From Bacteroidota bacterium (lineage in GTDB: Bacteria; Bacteroidota; Bacteroidia; Chitinophagales; Chitinophagaceae): 64,000 bases of DNA. Made by a program: the position numbers and the translations under genes. This document shows, piece after piece, positions 62,710 to 64,000 of this stretch. Numbering within the stretch: position 1 is the stretch's first letter; each line of letters begins with the position of its first letter. The stretch spans positions 1-64,000 of the forward strand of contig JAKQKY010000057.1 of assembly GCA_029560415.1 (NCBI GenBank), read 5' to 3'. A model generated the notes under the pieces. It did not search any database, had not been told where the DNA came from, and worked only from the letters and a program-made list of their open reading frames with translations.

Positions 62710-63309
62710 TTATTTGCCAATCTGTACAACGAGGCTGATGCCGTTTGTATGGGCCATAGGGCTGTACCCGGGTTTAATGTGCAGGCTGATGTCTTCACTT
62801 ACATCAAAAGTTTTCAAATGTGCGTCTACTGCAGCATCAGCAACATTCAAACCCCAGAAGATGAGAAAAAACAAAACGGAATAATCTACATTCTGCCTAA
62901 CCTGGTTCCTGAACGTTCTGATTCTTTCCGGTTGGTCTTTTACACTGTAATAAGGCTGGGGAATTAAAATATCATTGGTTACATCTCCATCTGTTGCCAG
63001 GATGTACGCATTTTTTGCAGTGCGGTATTGATTCAGGTTCCTGAAAAAAAGATAAGTGGTGGTTCCAAGAGCACCATATACCAGCGGAAGTTTCCAGTAT
63101 TTTTTGTTGTAGATCTGTCCCCATCCAGGAATGATGGCCGACCGAATGATGGCTTTGCGTGGGCTGTATTTAGCCGTGCTATCTGTTTTTTTTACGACAG
63201 TTTTTCCACTGATGATTCCCCCGCTTGCCGGGATGACCAGGGTATCGGATTGAGCCATGATATCCTGGGTGAAACAAAAAAATGATATAAAGAATAGAAT
63301 GAATTTCAT
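62710..63309 (-). CDS. DUF5683 family membrane protein
   Basis: A 199-residue protein with a signal peptide ending IMAQ. A short linker follows, then the motif YSPRKAIIRSAIIPGWGQIYNKKYWKLPLVYG, read as conserved PGWGQIYNKKYWK, and two or three membrane segments (about 75-92 and 145-160). It is the DUF5683 family of Bacteroidota, of unknown role. It sits 11 bp after parB and 59 bp before dapB. Confidence 0.85.
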   Translation of the reverse strand: MKFILFFISFFCFTQDIMAQSDTLVIPASGGIISGKTVVKKTDSTAKYSPRKAIIRSAIIPGWGQIYNKKYWKLPLVYGALGTTTYLFFRNLNQYRTAKNAYILATDGDVTNDILIPQPYYSVKDQPERIRTFRNQVRQNVDYSVLFFLIFWGLNVADAAVDAHLKTFDVSEDISLHIKPGYSPMAHTNGISLVVQIGK

Positions 63310-63320
63310 ACCAACTTACG

Positions 63321-64000
63321 TCAGCTTACATTTATTTTCAGCTTTTCCAGCAATCCATTCAACTCTTCCAGTGAATAATATTCAAACAGGATACTGCCAT
63401 AACCTTTTTTGTTGTGGTTGAGCTTCACCTTTGTGCTGAATTGCGATGCTAAGTTATCTTCGATCTTTTTAAAAGCATCGGGCATAGAAGGTTTTACCGA
63501 TGTTTTAACAGCGCCGGGCGTGTACATTTTCCTTACCAGGTCCTCTGTTTGTCTAACCGAAAGACCTTTGTTCTTGATCTCCGAAAAAATGTAAAGTTGT
63601 TTATCAACAGCGTCCACATTAATGAGTGCCCGGGCATGACCCATACTGATGGCTCCATTGCGAACGGCTACCTGGATATCGGGCGGTAATTTCAGCAGGC
63701 GGATATAATTGGTAACCGTACTGCGGTCTTTACCCATGCGTTCTGAAACCTGTTCCTGGGTATAATCAAGGTCATCCATGAGTCGTTTGTAGCTTAAAGC
63801 GATCTCAATGGCATTTAGGTTTTCTCTTTGTAAATTTTCGAGCAGGGCCAGTTCAAGCAAACTGCTGTCGTTCATCTGCCTGATATATACCGGTACTTCT
63901 TTCAGTCCGGCGATCTTAGATGCCCTGAACCTTCTTTCACCCGCGATAAGCCGGTATTTGCCGTTGGGCATAGCCGACACCGTGAGTGGCTGTATGATAT
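63321..64000 (-). CDS. parB: Chromosome partitioning protein ParB, 3' part
   Basis: Binds parS centromere sites and spreads as a CTP-dependent clamp for chromosome segregation. The frame is open to the right edge of the window and the N-terminus is missing. Present are QPLTV at the cut end, the GERRFRA CTPase motif, the ALLENLQRENLNAIEIA stretch, the HTH region MGKDRSTVTNYIRLLKLP and the C-terminal dimer domain. parA is expected beyond the edge. The internal GTG near 63980 is not a start. Confidence 0.95.
   Translation of the reverse strand, partial: IIQPLTVSAMPNGKYRLIAGERRFRASKIAGLKEVPVYIRQMNDSSLLELALLENLQRENLNAIEIALSYKRLMDDLDYTQEQVSERMGKDRSTVTNYIRLLKLPPDIQVAVRNGAISMGHARALINVDAVDKQLYIFSEIKNKGLSVRQTEDLVRKMYTPGAVKTSVKPSMPDAFKKIEDNLASQFSTKVKLNHNKKGYGSILFEYYSLEELNGLLEKLKINVS

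Noticed and set aside
1-64000. Prophage, insertion sequence, toxin-antitoxin or defence island
   Set aside because: No transposase, integrase, terminase, restriction, Cas or toxin-like protein was seen. The gene content is housekeeping and envelope throughout.

Overview
The window is chromosomal DNA from a member of the Bacteroidota, most likely a Chitinophagaceae-like soil or water bacterium. Three things suggest this. Many families are typical of the phylum (DUF4835, DUF4296, DUF4954, DUF5683, DUF3857/transglutaminase pairs, propeller-type histidine kinases). Promoters fit TTTG-N19-TAnnTTTG. Genes start without clear Shine-Dalgarno sequences. Most of it is housekeeping DNA. I see no prophage, insertion sequence, CRISPR array, tRNA or rRNA gene, and no gene-free stretch longer than 300 bases. 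HtpG at the left edge and ParB at the right edge are cut by the window.

Layout. 1-4.7 kb: 3' end of htpG, then a leftward operon of polyprenyl synthase, recJ and a methyltransferase. 4.9-11.8 kb: rightward genes for an OmpA-like protein, BamD, an omega-like RNA polymerase subunit, CoaBC, DUF4835, DUF4296 and a two-subunit CoA transferase. 11.9-19 kb: pckA (leftward), then an aminopeptidase P, pssA-purS, rsmI and an M1 metallopeptidase. 19-24.3 kb: an orphan response regulator, rsmG and a membrane glycosyltransferase, divergent from tgt, then an OmpA protein and a lipoprotein. 24.3-28.3 kb: the alpha ribosomal operon (infA-rpmJ-rpsM-rpsK-rpsD-rpoA-rplQ), with structured or repetitive spacers. 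28.4-30 kb: carA and aroQ. 30-38.3 kb, leftward: a secreted seven-bladed propeller protein, DUF4954, glmS and mgtE. 38.4-43.8 kb: a SET-domain protein, then an operon of an intact secreted transglutaminase, a relative that has lost the catalytic cysteine, and a small barrel-like protein. 43.9-50 kb: aconitase, a PspC-domain protein, kdsA and a three-part amidohydrolase. 50-56 kb: a LytTR two-component system with a 1040-residue sensor, and an S74-type repeat adhesin. 56-64 kb: an epimerase/dehydrogenase, three envelope proteins, a TPR-kinase/NarL-regulator pair, dapB, DUF5683 and parB.

How the genes fit together. Much of the window serves envelope building: lipid head groups (PssA), Kdo (KdsA), amino sugars (GlmS), a polyprenyl carrier, barrel assembly (BamD), peptidoglycan precursors (DapB) and OmpA-type anchors. 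Central metabolism is represented by PckA, aconitase, the CoA transferase, CarA, AroQ and PurS.

The features I find most worth following up are: heptanucleotide tandem repeats at three places, one inside a signal-peptide coding sequence and one across the kdsA stop codon; a nested hairpin in the glmS leader; a terminator-like hairpin inside the ribosomal operon; the active/inactive transglutaminase pair; and the S74 repeat adhesin beside the propeller kinase. I found no clear-cut new defence or mobile system.
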